DNA of 9,838 nt from Bacteroidales bacterium (GTDB taxonomy: Bacteria; Bacteroidota; Bacteroidia; Bacteroidales; UBA1402). The DNA lies in the NCBI GenBank assembly GCA_003506275.1, contig DOBD01000297.1:3945-13782 (forward strand), given 5' to 3'. Both the position numbers and the translations under genes were made by a program. Each line of letters opens with the position of its first letter. The first letter of the stretch is position 1. Below are positions 1 to 5,754 of the stretch, piece after piece. The notes under the pieces were generated by a model. The model saw nothing but the letters and a program-made list of their open reading frames with translations, was not told where the DNA came from and did not search any database.

Positions 1-11
1 TTTTACGGGCA

Positions 12-19
12 CAAACGTA
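12..19 (-). promoter_or_regulatory. possible leftward -7 promoter box
   Basis: Read on the minus strand this is TACGTTTG, a full match to the Bacteroidota -7 consensus TAnnTTTG. It is followed by TGCC, as often seen in this phylum. I find no good TTTG-like -33 box 19-21 bases upstream, only TTCC/CTTC-like sequence near 39-43. It would drive a gene to the left of the window, divergent from the LPS operon. Nothing of that gene is visible, so the call is weak. Confidence 0.3.
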
Positions 20-52
20 GGTATTTCTTTTGAATTGGGGAAGAAGGGGCTG

Positions 53-84
53 TTTTTAATTCTGCCAAAATGGGTGTATCTTTG
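53..84 (+). promoter_or_regulatory. promoter of the LPS core operon (Bacteroidota type)
   Basis: The -7 box TATCTTTG at 77-84 matches TAnnTTTG exactly. Twenty bases upstream, TTTT at 53-56 differs from the -33 consensus TTTG at one position. Transcription would start near base 88, leaving a leader of about 20 bases before the ATG at 108. This placement excludes any start codon upstream of about base 88 for the first gene. The consensus is known from Bacteroides; its use here is inferred from sequence match and spacing. Confidence 0.6.
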
Positions 85-107
85 CCAGAAACCTCAACGA
101 ACCACGT

Positions 108-713
108 ATGACATTCAGCGAAAGCGCCAACCGCTTATTTCTGGAAGCCACCACAGCCTATCACAAGACGGACGATGTGGACGCGACCATGCCCTCGGTA
201 TACCCTGTAGGTACCATTGAAGCCGATTTATATCGAAAAAACTGGATTGATGCTGTCCAATGGCATTTGGAAGATATCATCCGTATGCCATCGATTGATC
301 CGTTGGAAGCGTTAGCCCTCAAGCGGCGTATCGACGCATCCAATCAGGACAGAACCGACTTGGTCGAGCGGATTGATACCTATTTTTACGAACAGTTCTC
401 GGCTGTTAATCCCTTATCTGATGCCGTTATCAATACCGAAAGTCCGGCTTGGGCTGTGGATCGTCTTTCCATATTAATCCTGAAAATATGGCACATGCGC
501 GTGGAAACGGAGCGTACCGATGCGACCCCCGACCACCTGGAGCGTTGCCGGCAAAAGCTGGCCGTCTTACTGGAACAGCAACGCGACCTGTCATCAGCCA
601 TCGATCAGCTCTTGGCCGATTACGCCGCCGGACGCCGCCACATGAAGGTTTACCGACAAATGAAAATGTACAATGACCCGGCTTTGAACCCGGCCTTGTA
701 CGCCAATAAATAA
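108..713 (+). CDS. DUF4254 domain-containing protein, linked to LPS core genes
   Basis: This 201-residue protein fits the DUF4254 family in length and in its conserved block. That block is rich in Trp, Asp and Arg and runs over about residues 31-90: YPVGTIEADLYRKNW, then QWHLEDIIR, then SNQDRTDLVERID. The family's biochemical function is not established to my knowledge. It has no signal peptide or membrane segment, so it is probably cytoplasmic. The C-terminal third is predicted to be helical and charged. The ATG at 108 lies 24 bases after the -7 box, and the stop codon directly abuts the ATG of the GT9 gene, so the two are probably translationally coupled. The context (GT9, then LPS kinase) suggests a role in LPS core or surface glycan assembly, but that is inference. 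The family call is firm; the role is unknown. Confidence 0.85.
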   Translation: MTFSESANRLFLEATTAYHKTDDVDATMPSVYPVGTIEADLYRKNWIDAVQWHLEDIIRMPSIDPLEALALKRRIDASNQDRTDLVERIDTYFYEQFSAVNPLSDAVINTESPAWAVDRLSILILKIWHMRVETERTDATPDHLERCRQKLAVLLEQQRDLSSAIDQLLADYAAGRRHMKVYRQMKMYNDPALNPALYANK

Positions 714-1742
714 ATGGCCAATGTCCTGATCACTCGGTTCTCGGCTTTGGGCGACGTGGCCATCGCGGTACCCCTGCTCAAGGCTGTCGCCACCGCATAC
801 CCGGAGGATCACTTTTTCATCGCCACTCAAGCCTTAATGGCCGGCCTTTTCAAAGAGGCTCCTGACAATTTGAAGGTGGTGCCTGTCGACCTGCGTGGTA
901 CCCACAAGGGTTTACCAGGGATGTTCAACCTGTTTCGTGCGCTTCAGCCCTTGCACATTGACAAGGTCTGTGACCTGCACGCTGTCCACCGCACCTATCT
1001 ACTGGGCTTTTTACTGGGTTGGAGACGACCGGTCTTCCGGGTGAACAAGGAGCGTAAGGCTAGGCGTCGGTTGACACGTCGGCAAAACAAGGCGCTGAAA
1101 CCCCTCACTCCAGCCCTGGAGCGTTACCGCAAGGTATTGGCTCATGCCGGTTTCGTGGTCGATGAGGCGGCGTTGCTGGCTACGTTGCCCGAAAAGAATC
1201 GGTACATGGCTGCCGTTCAGGAACGGTTTGGAGCCAAGGAGGGCTTGTGGTTAGGTGTAGCGCCTTTTTCCAGGCACGAAGGCAAGTGCTATCCACTTGA
1301 GAAGATGGCCTTCGTAGTGGCTGATCTAGCTCAACGACCTGGCTATCGGGTCTTCCTGTTTGGTCGGGGTTCCGAGGAAGAGGCCACGATGAAAGCCTGG
1401 AAAGAGCAGTATCCTAGCCTGGAACTGCCAGTGGGAGGTGATCTTCATGACGACCTGCAACTGATGAACTGCCTGGATGCGCTAGTGACCATGGATTCGG
1501 CCAACATGCACCTCGGCTCTTTAGCCAATACCAAGGTGCTTTCCATCTGGGGCGCCACTCATCCGTTGGCCGGTTTTGCAGCGTGGAATCAGCCGACATC
1601 CAACCAGCTACAACTGGAGTTGTTCTGCCGACCTTGTTCCATCTATGGCAAGAAACCCTGCTACCGCAAGGATTTGGCTTGCCTGAATGGACTCGAACCA
1701 CTCCGAATCGTTCATTTTATTGAGTACGCCTTGACACCATGA
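714..1742 (+). CDS. glycosyltransferase family 9 (ADP-heptosyltransferase-like)
   Basis: The 342-residue product has the two-lobed plan of GT9 enzymes, which transfer heptose or related sugars to the inner core of lipopolysaccharide at the cytoplasmic face of the inner membrane. The N-terminal motif RFSALGD (residues 8-14) is typical of the family. So is the C-terminal donor-site block MDSANMHLGS (260-269), followed by SIWGATHP (277-284). A strongly basic stretch at about 103-130 (KERKARRRLTRR) may contact the membrane or the anionic acceptor. The C-terminus carries four cysteines (C305, C308, C316, C323), as in several Bacteroidota GT9 proteins; their role is not known to me. Its ATG follows the DUF4254 stop without a gap. 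Its own TGA overlaps the next ATG in an ATGA arrangement. Donor and acceptor sugars cannot be read from sequence. Confidence 0.9.
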   Translation: MANVLITRFSALGDVAIAVPLLKAVATAYPEDHFFIATQALMAGLFKEAPDNLKVVPVDLRGTHKGLPGMFNLFRALQPLHIDKVCDLHAVHRTYLLGFLLGWRRPVFRVNKERKARRRLTRRQNKALKPLTPALERYRKVLAHAGFVVDEAALLATLPEKNRYMAAVQERFGAKEGLWLGVAPFSRHEGKCYPLEKMAFVVADLAQRPGYRVFLFGRGSEEEATMKAWKEQYPSLELPVGGDLHDDLQLMNCLDALVTMDSANMHLGSLANTKVLSIWGATHPLAGFAAWNQPTSNQLQLELFCRPCSIYGKKPCYRKDLACLNGLEPLRIVHFIEYALTP

Positions 1743-2530
1743 TTGTTGTACTTCAACCAGCTTTTTCCGCACTGAGCGACTTTATCTACTCCCTCCCGGA
1801 TCGGTTTGAGAAGGAGGGTTACTGCCTTTACAAGGGGAGGAATGAACTTCGGGTGTTCGATGTTAATGGACTTCGCATCAATGTGAAGGCGTTTAAGCGC
1901 CCCAATTACCTGAACCGGATTGTCTATTCGTTTCTGAGGCCTTCCAAGGCCAGGCGCTCCTATGAGAACTCCATACGTATGACTTCTCTTGGCTTTGATG
2001 TCCCAGCGCCCATAGCGTATATGGAAATCAAAAAAAGAGGCCTGTTGGACCGTTCCTACTTCGTTTCCCTCCAATGTCCGTACTCGAACAATTTCAGGTG
2101 CTTTGGCCAATCGCCTTTGACAGAAGCGTTGGCCCTCGTTCCAAAAGCTTTTGGAACGTATGTGGCCAACATGCACGAAGCAGGTGTGTTGCACAAGGAT
2201 CTCTCAATAGGGAATGTGTTATTTGAAGTCGATCAGGAGCAAGTTCGGTTTTGCCTGGTTGACTTGAACCGCATGCAATTCGGCGCGGCAATTGGTTTGG
2301 AAAAGGGATGCAAAAACGTTAACAGGCTAAGGGGCGATGAGGCCTTTTTCAAACAAATGGCCCATTCTTATGCGGAAACAAGGGGGTTTGACCCTGTTGT
2401 TTGTTTCGAAAAAATGCTGTGCTCAGCCAGGAAAAGCCAGCAGTGGTTTAGAAGGAAGTCTCTGAGAAAGCAGCGTTTAAGAAAATTGACGGAGGTTAGG
2501 AAGCGGCTTGTAGGCCATTTTAAGGCATAA
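1739..2530 (+). CDS. lipopolysaccharide kinase, InaA/WaaP-like
   Basis: This 263-residue protein has the protein-kinase-like fold of the Kdo/WaaP (InaA) family, whose members phosphorylate sugars of the LPS core using ATP. Visible motifs are the probable ATP-binding lysine K50 (in INVKAFK), a possible helix-C glutamate E76, and the catalytic loop HKDLSIGN with H152, D154 and N159. The metal-binding segment is DLN (175-177), in place of the DFG of eukaryotic kinases. The C-terminal 40 residues are very basic (around RRKSLRKQRLRK), suiting attachment to an acidic membrane. The start overlaps the GT9 stop by four bases, so it is the third gene of that operon. The 3' end overlaps the convergent glycosyltransferase gene by 54 bases. 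It contains a perfect 22-bp palindrome (2137-2158). The kinase call is good; the phosphorylated sugar is unknown. Confidence 0.85.
   Translation: MIVVLQPAFSALSDFIYSLPDRFEKEGYCLYKGRNELRVFDVNGLRINVKAFKRPNYLNRIVYSFLRPSKARRSYENSIRMTSLGFDVPAPIAYMEIKKRGLLDRSYFVSLQCPYSNNFRCFGQSPLTEALALVPKAFGTYVANMHEAGVLHKDLSIGNVLFEVDQEQVRFCLVDLNRMQFGAAIGLEKGCKNVNRLRGDEAFFKQMAHSYAETRGFDPVVCFEKMLCSARKSQQWFRRKSLRKQRLRKLTEVRKRLVGHFKA
2137..2158. repeat. perfect 22-bp palindrome inside the LPS kinase gene
   Basis: The half-site CGTTCCAAAAG is followed immediately by its exact reverse complement, with no spacer; the flanking bases do not extend it. It lies in the coding sequence for residues 133-140 (VPKAFGT region), 12 residues before the catalytic loop. 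A perfect 22-bp inverted repeat is not expected by chance in about 10 kb of such sequence. It could be a protein-binding site or a cruciform-prone site, or it could simply result from codon choice. There is no U-tract after it, so it is not a standard terminator. Confidence 0.9.
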
Positions 2531-4210
2531 GGCAAAACGATGTAGGCCATTTTTCTTTCGAATGGCGGTCAACGATTTCATGTAGTTCAGCAAAAGGAAA
2601 ATCCTGTAAAGACGTCTGTGCAGTCGGTTGTCCAGATAGGTGTCGCGAAGTCGTATCAACCAATCGTGAAAAGGAGCCGTCGCAGGGGTCCGTTCGGCAA
2701 ACTGGTGTAATTGCTGGTGACAGTCTCTGATCAGCTTGTCGTCAAGACGATGTTTTTTGATTTTGGATGCTGCGTAATTGTTGCCGTGTATCCGGTAGCG
2801 AACCAGGCAGGCGTCGATGTAGGTGATTCTTCCATGCAAGGCAGCGATGTAGGCCACCCAGTTGTCGTAGTAGATGGAGTCGGGAAAGGGCAATAATCCA
2901 TGTGAAAGCACATCGCGATGGAACATACACGAATGGCCGCTCACGGCGTTAAGCAGCAAAAAGGACAAGGGGTACAGGTTGGAACGCATGGCGTATATAT
3001 CTGCTGTTGTCTTTCCTAAGGATATATCATCTCCGTTGATAAGCAGCGAGTTGTGATAGTACAGGAGGCTTCCGTTCAGATGATCCAACAGGTGTTCCAA
3101 TTTGGTGTTCTCCCAGATGTCGTCTTGGTCACAGAAGAGGAGATATTCTCCGTTGGCTTGAGCAATTCCTTGTTCAAAATTCTGATTGATACCTTTGGTT
3201 TGCGTGTTTTGAGAAACGACAAAGCGGGCATCCTTGGCGGCTGTTTGTTGTAGGAGTTCGTAGGTGCCATCCGTGGAGTGGTCATCGATGGCAATTACCT
3301 CAAAATGAGTGTAGGTCTGGTTGATGATTGATTCCAGCTGTTTCTCCAGGTAGGCCTGCCCGTTATACGTACAAAGGATGATGGATACGCGTTTTTTTTC
3401 TTTTTCGAGCCCATTGACGCATCTTGCGCTACCTTTTTTTTGCTTTTCCGCCATAAGAGCCAGGTTTTCCGATTGGTCTACCCAGTTTTCGGGGTGATGG
3501 AGGTGGTATTGGACAGCCACGTTGCGCAGGGAATCCAGCTTGAAGCCGGCCAACTGGAAACGCCAGGTTAGGTCGATGTCTTCACCGATGGCCGGTCTGG
3601 TGTAGTCTTCATCAAAGCCGTTGATGGCAAGGATGGCCTTCTTGTGAAAAGACATGTTGCAGCCTTTCAGTTGGTGCATGGGTCGCAGGATGGGCAACAA
3701 GCCAGGCCAGCAGGCCGGTGACAGGTAGAGACCTTCTTCAGCAAAACGGAGGCCGGTTTTTTTTGCATTGAACAGGTGTTTGAACAGGTGGTGGTTCATG
3801 AACCCGGTCGGTGGTAGGTTGTTGAGGAAAACACGGGTCAACGCTTCGTTGAGTTTGATTCGTTTGCCACCCAGGATGTGGCCTTCCTTGGCGTGGGCCA
3901 GGTGTTGTTCCACAAAGCGAGGATGAAGCACACAGTCGCCGTCGATGAAGATTAGGTAGTCGCTGTTGGCAGCGCGAATGGCATTGTTGAGGGCTTTGTT
4001 TTTCTGCCAACCCAGGTCGGGTTGAGTGAGGTGTTGCCAAGGCAGGTCGAACGGGTAGGCTGCCAGGAAGGCCTTCATGTGCGGGTGTTCGGCGTCCTCG
4101 GAAATAATGAGGTCGATGTCACGACAGGTTTGACGCTTGACGGAATCCAATACCACCTTCAGGAAATCGGTATTTTCGTAAACAGAAATGATGAGCGTAG
4201 CACTGGGCAT
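2477..4210 (-). CDS. bifunctional glycosyltransferase with two family-2 domains
   Basis: The 577-residue product is about twice the length of a simple GT2 enzyme. Domain 1 (about 1-245) starts with TLIISVYEN and has the metal/nucleotide-binding DGD at 90-92. It also has GCNMSF (183-188), NGFDEDY (197-203) and GEDIDL (209-214), the pattern of GT2 enzymes with a galactosyltransferase-type C-terminal half. Domain 2 (about 274-480) starts with VSIILCTYNG and has DD at 309-310 and DQDD at 361-364, resembling rhamnosyltransferase-type GT2 enzymes. A basic linker (about 250-274) with two A8 runs joins them. The remaining 100 residues are helical and basic. No membrane helices are obvious. Domain 1 is clearly paralogous to the adjacent upstream gene, whose stop lies six bases before this ATG. 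It probably adds two sugars to a surface glycan; substrates are unknown. Confidence 0.88.
   Translation of the reverse strand: MPSATLIISVYENTDFLKVVLDSVKRQTCRDIDLIISEDAEHPHMKAFLAAYPFDLPWQHLTQPDLGWQKNKALNNAIRAANSDYLIFIDGDCVLHPRFVEQHLAHAKEGHILGGKRIKLNEALTRVFLNNLPPTGFMNHHLFKHLFNAKKTGLRFAEEGLYLSPACWPGLLPILRPMHQLKGCNMSFHKKAILAINGFDEDYTRPAIGEDIDLTWRFQLAGFKLDSLRNVAVQYHLHHPENWVDQSENLALMAEKQKKGSARCVNGLEKEKKRVSIILCTYNGQAYLEKQLESIINQTYTHFEVIAIDDHSTDGTYELLQQTAAKDARFVVSQNTQTKGINQNFEQGIAQANGEYLLFCDQDDIWENTKLEHLLDHLNGSLLYYHNSLLINGDDISLGKTTADIYAMRSNLYPLSFLLLNAVSGHSCMFHRDVLSHGLLPFPDSIYYDNWVAYIAALHGRITYIDACLVRYRIHGNNYAASKIKKHRLDDKLIRDCHQQLHQFAERTPATAPFHDWLIRLRDTYLDNRLHRRLYRIFLLLNYMKSLTAIRKKNGLHRFALCLKMAYKPLPNLRQFS
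2509..2553. repeat. 13-bp direct repeat at the convergent gene ends
   Basis: TGTAGGCCATTTT occurs at 2509-2521 and again at 2541-2553, a period of 32 bases. The first copy lies in the overlap of the LPS kinase and double glycosyltransferase genes; the second lies just past the kinase stop codon (2528-2530) but inside the glycosyltransferase gene. The period is not a multiple of three, so the copies are read in different frames of the glycosyltransferase gene and encode different residues. This rules out a protein repeat. Confidence 0.85.
3392..3441. repeat. two T8 runs (A8 in the gene) in the glycosyltransferase linker
   Basis: Runs of eight T lie at 3392-3399 and 3434-3441; the first is followed by C and five more T. 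On the coding strand they are A8 runs encoding Lys-Lys at residues 272-273 and 258-259 of the double glycosyltransferase, exactly between its two catalytic domains. Such runs can slip during replication or transcription. Confidence 0.8.
3757..3764. repeat. third T8 run in the double glycosyltransferase gene
   Basis: A third eight-base T run (A8 on the coding strand) encodes K150-K151 of domain 1. Slippage here would truncate the protein before its GCNMSF and GEDIDL motifs. Confidence 0.75.
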
Positions 4211-4216
4211 GGGTAG

Positions 4217-5065
4217 TCAAGCTGTAGGGTTGAGTTTGCGCAAGCCGTTGGGTGTCTGTATGATGCGGTGTTTTCGTGTGTGTGCTCGGATGGCCTTGTT
4301 TTTCTTCAACGTTTCCGGTGTTTTGTAGGGACGTTTGTGATCCAAATGCAGACAAATGGCTGAATAACGCAATTGTTGGGGCTTTATTCCGGCGTTGACC
4401 AGCCGTTCACCAAATTCCCTGTCCTGGCCACCGTATTGCATGTCTTCGTTGAATCCGTTGATATGGACCATATCCGATCGCCAGCCTGAGCTGTTGCAAC
4501 CGTTCCAGGAAGCCTTGGCCGGTGTCAAGGTGTTCATGATCCCCGCGTAAAGGGGTGTGCGAAAAAGCTTGGTAGCTTTGAAGGTCATGGGTTGCCCTTG
4601 CTGCTTGAGCCAGGCAAGGTTGAAGGCCTTTCCCGTTTCTATATCGGTCTTGGTGAGGCTCAGGCTTACCGGCATGGATAGTTTGTAGTACCCACCGGAT
4701 AAAAAATGCCCTTTCCTGGCGTGTTTCAGATGGGTTTCCACAAAGTCTTCCCTGGGGATACAATCCTGATCCGTGAAGATGAGGTAGTCGCTTTTCGCGG
4801 TTTGGATGGCCTTGTTGAGGATACGGCTTTTTTGAAAGCCTTCATCGGCTTGCCAAACGTGACGGATGCGTAGCGGGGAGCTTTCCATGAACCGTTCGAT
4901 CAGCAACTGGGTGTCTTCGCCCGAACCATCATCGGCCAGGATGATTTCAAAATCGGTGACCGTTTGTTGTTCGTACCCCCACAGTACTTTTTCCAACCAG
5001 GCGGGTTGGTTGTAGGTGGATATGATAACGGCGGCTGCGGGTCTATTTTCTGTGGGTTGCTTCAT
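4217..5065 (-). CDS. glycosyltransferase family 2 with galactosyltransferase-type C-terminal half
   Basis: The product is 282 residues from the ATG at 5065. It starts with the GT-A nucleotide-binding strand AVIISTYNQ (12-20), then has DD at 45-46 and the DxD-type motif DQD at 99-101. The acceptor-side block NGCNSS (188-193) with NGFNEDMQYGGQDREF (203-218) belongs to the galactosyltransferase-like C-terminal module. It is paralogous to domain 1 of the next gene: both share a GFQK/GWQK, SDYLIF and FVE-HLKHA-KGH-L-GG framework. An in-frame TTG at 5122 would add 19 residues, but those three bases are the end of a -7 promoter box, so I chose the ATG. The gene lies six bases upstream of the double glycosyltransferase and is probably co-transcribed with it. 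A soluble or peripheral cytoplasmic enzyme of surface-glycan synthesis is likely; sugar specificity is unknown. Confidence 0.88.
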   Translation of the reverse strand: MKQPTENRPAAAVIISTYNQPAWLEKVLWGYEQQTVTDFEIILADDGSGEDTQLLIERFMESSPLRIRHVWQADEGFQKSRILNKAIQTAKSDYLIFTDQDCIPREDFVETHLKHARKGHFLSGGYYKLSMPVSLSLTKTDIETGKAFNLAWLKQQGQPMTFKATKLFRTPLYAGIMNTLTPAKASWNGCNSSGWRSDMVHINGFNEDMQYGGQDREFGERLVNAGIKPQQLRYSAICLHLDHKRPYKTPETLKKNKAIRAHTRKHRIIQTPNGLRKLNPTA

Positions 5066-5119
5066 GCCTGGTTTACTGGTTTTGAACGCGGTGGTCGACG
5101 CGTGGTGCCACGTGGGGCG

Positions 5120-5152
5120 CAAAGGTACGCCATTTTTTATTTTCGTCCGAAA
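5120..5152 (-). promoter_or_regulatory. internal promoter for the glycosyltransferase pair
   Basis: On the minus strand TACCTTTG (5127 down to 5120) matches the -7 consensus TAnnTTTG exactly and continues as CGCC. TTTC (5152 down to 5149), 21 bases upstream, differs from the -33 TTTG at one position. It overlaps the last codons of the RNase H gene. Transcription would begin near 5116, giving a leader of about 50 bases. The leader could form a small GC-rich stem (5086-5090 with 5099-5103) and contains the palindrome CCACGTGG (5108-5115). This would let the glycosyltransferases be expressed apart from the cysE operon. Confidence 0.55.
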
Positions 5153-5751
5153 TCGGCGGGAATCTCACCCCATAGAGCGGTTTCCCATTTTATGATGGGG
5201 ATGGCATACGTATGGGTCGCCAGCCAGTGCTCGGCGCGTTCGATCAAATCGAAGATGGGTTCGTTGGAGGACTTGCGTTCGAGTTTGGTGTTGCAGGTTT
5301 TCTTCCGTACCCAGGCAATGGCGTTGGCGCTGTCCGAATAGATGGGCAGGGTGGTTTTGTTGGCGGTTTGCAGAGCTAAGGCATGGACAAGGGCCAGGAA
5401 TTCACCGATGTTGTTGGTGCCGTCCTCGAAAGGGCCTTGATGAAATATGACGTTGCCGGTGCGGGAAAAGACGCCTCTGTATTCCATGCGTCCGGGATTG
5501 CCACTGCAGGCGGCATCGACGGCCAGGTAATCGCCGGTTGGTTTGGGTAGGTTTCGGTCGGTAAGATTGGAACTGCTTCTGGAGGCTTTCCAACCTGCGT
5601 TCAAGGCCTTCCTGGCGGCTTCTTCCGATTCATAACTCTTGTACTTTGCCCCTTCAAAGCCTTCTACCTGGGCCTTGCAGGCATCCCAGGTGGGGTAAAC
5701 ACCGGGTCGACGACCCGACCACACGACATAGTATTTCCTGGTCTGAGCCAT
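5137..5751 (-). CDS. rnhA: ribonuclease HI with N-terminal hybrid-binding domain
   Basis: This 204-residue enzyme is expected to cut the RNA strand of RNA-DNA hybrids, removing replication primers and R-loops. Residues 5-50 (KYYVVWSGRRPGVYPTWDAC and following) form the viroplasmin-like, double-strand/hybrid-binding domain also found in eukaryotic RNase H1. A short linker leads to the catalytic domain at about 74-204. The four acidic metal ligands can be placed at D79 (in AVDAACSGNPG), E117 (in GTNNIGEF), D140 (in IYSDSANA) and D200 (in EIPADFGRK). The start ATG lies three bases after the stop of the RNA methyltransferase, so it is the third gene of the cysE operon. The last codons overlap the promoter for the downstream glycosyltransferases. 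Length and motifs are normal for the Bacteroidales type. Confidence 0.92.
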   Translation of the reverse strand: MAQTRKYYVVWSGRRPGVYPTWDACKAQVEGFEGAKYKSYESEEAARKALNAGWKASRSSSNLTDRNLPKPTGDYLAVDAACSGNPGRMEYRGVFSRTGNVIFHQGPFEDGTNNIGEFLALVHALALQTANKTTLPIYSDSANAIAWVRKKTCNTKLERKSSNEPIFDLIERAEHWLATHTYAIPIIKWETALWGEIPADFGRK

Positions 5752-5754
5752 GGG

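Noticed and set aside
35..220. Small open frame overlapping the start of the DUF4254 gene
   Set aside because: It would start upstream of the predicted transcription start and overlaps the conserved DUF4254 coding sequence in another frame.
2137..2158. Intrinsic terminator at the palindrome
   Set aside because: It is in the middle of a coding sequence, has no loop-forming spacer and no following T-tract.
1712..2194. 160-codon open frame antisense to the LPS kinase gene
   Set aside because: It lies opposite a gene with clear kinase motifs, has no recognisable domain and no promoter; it is a shadow frame.
5066..5122. N-terminal extension of the glycosyltransferase from TTG at 5122
   Set aside because: The TTG is the end of a perfect -7 promoter box, and the added residues show no GT2 similarity; the ATG at 5065 begins just before the GT-A fold.
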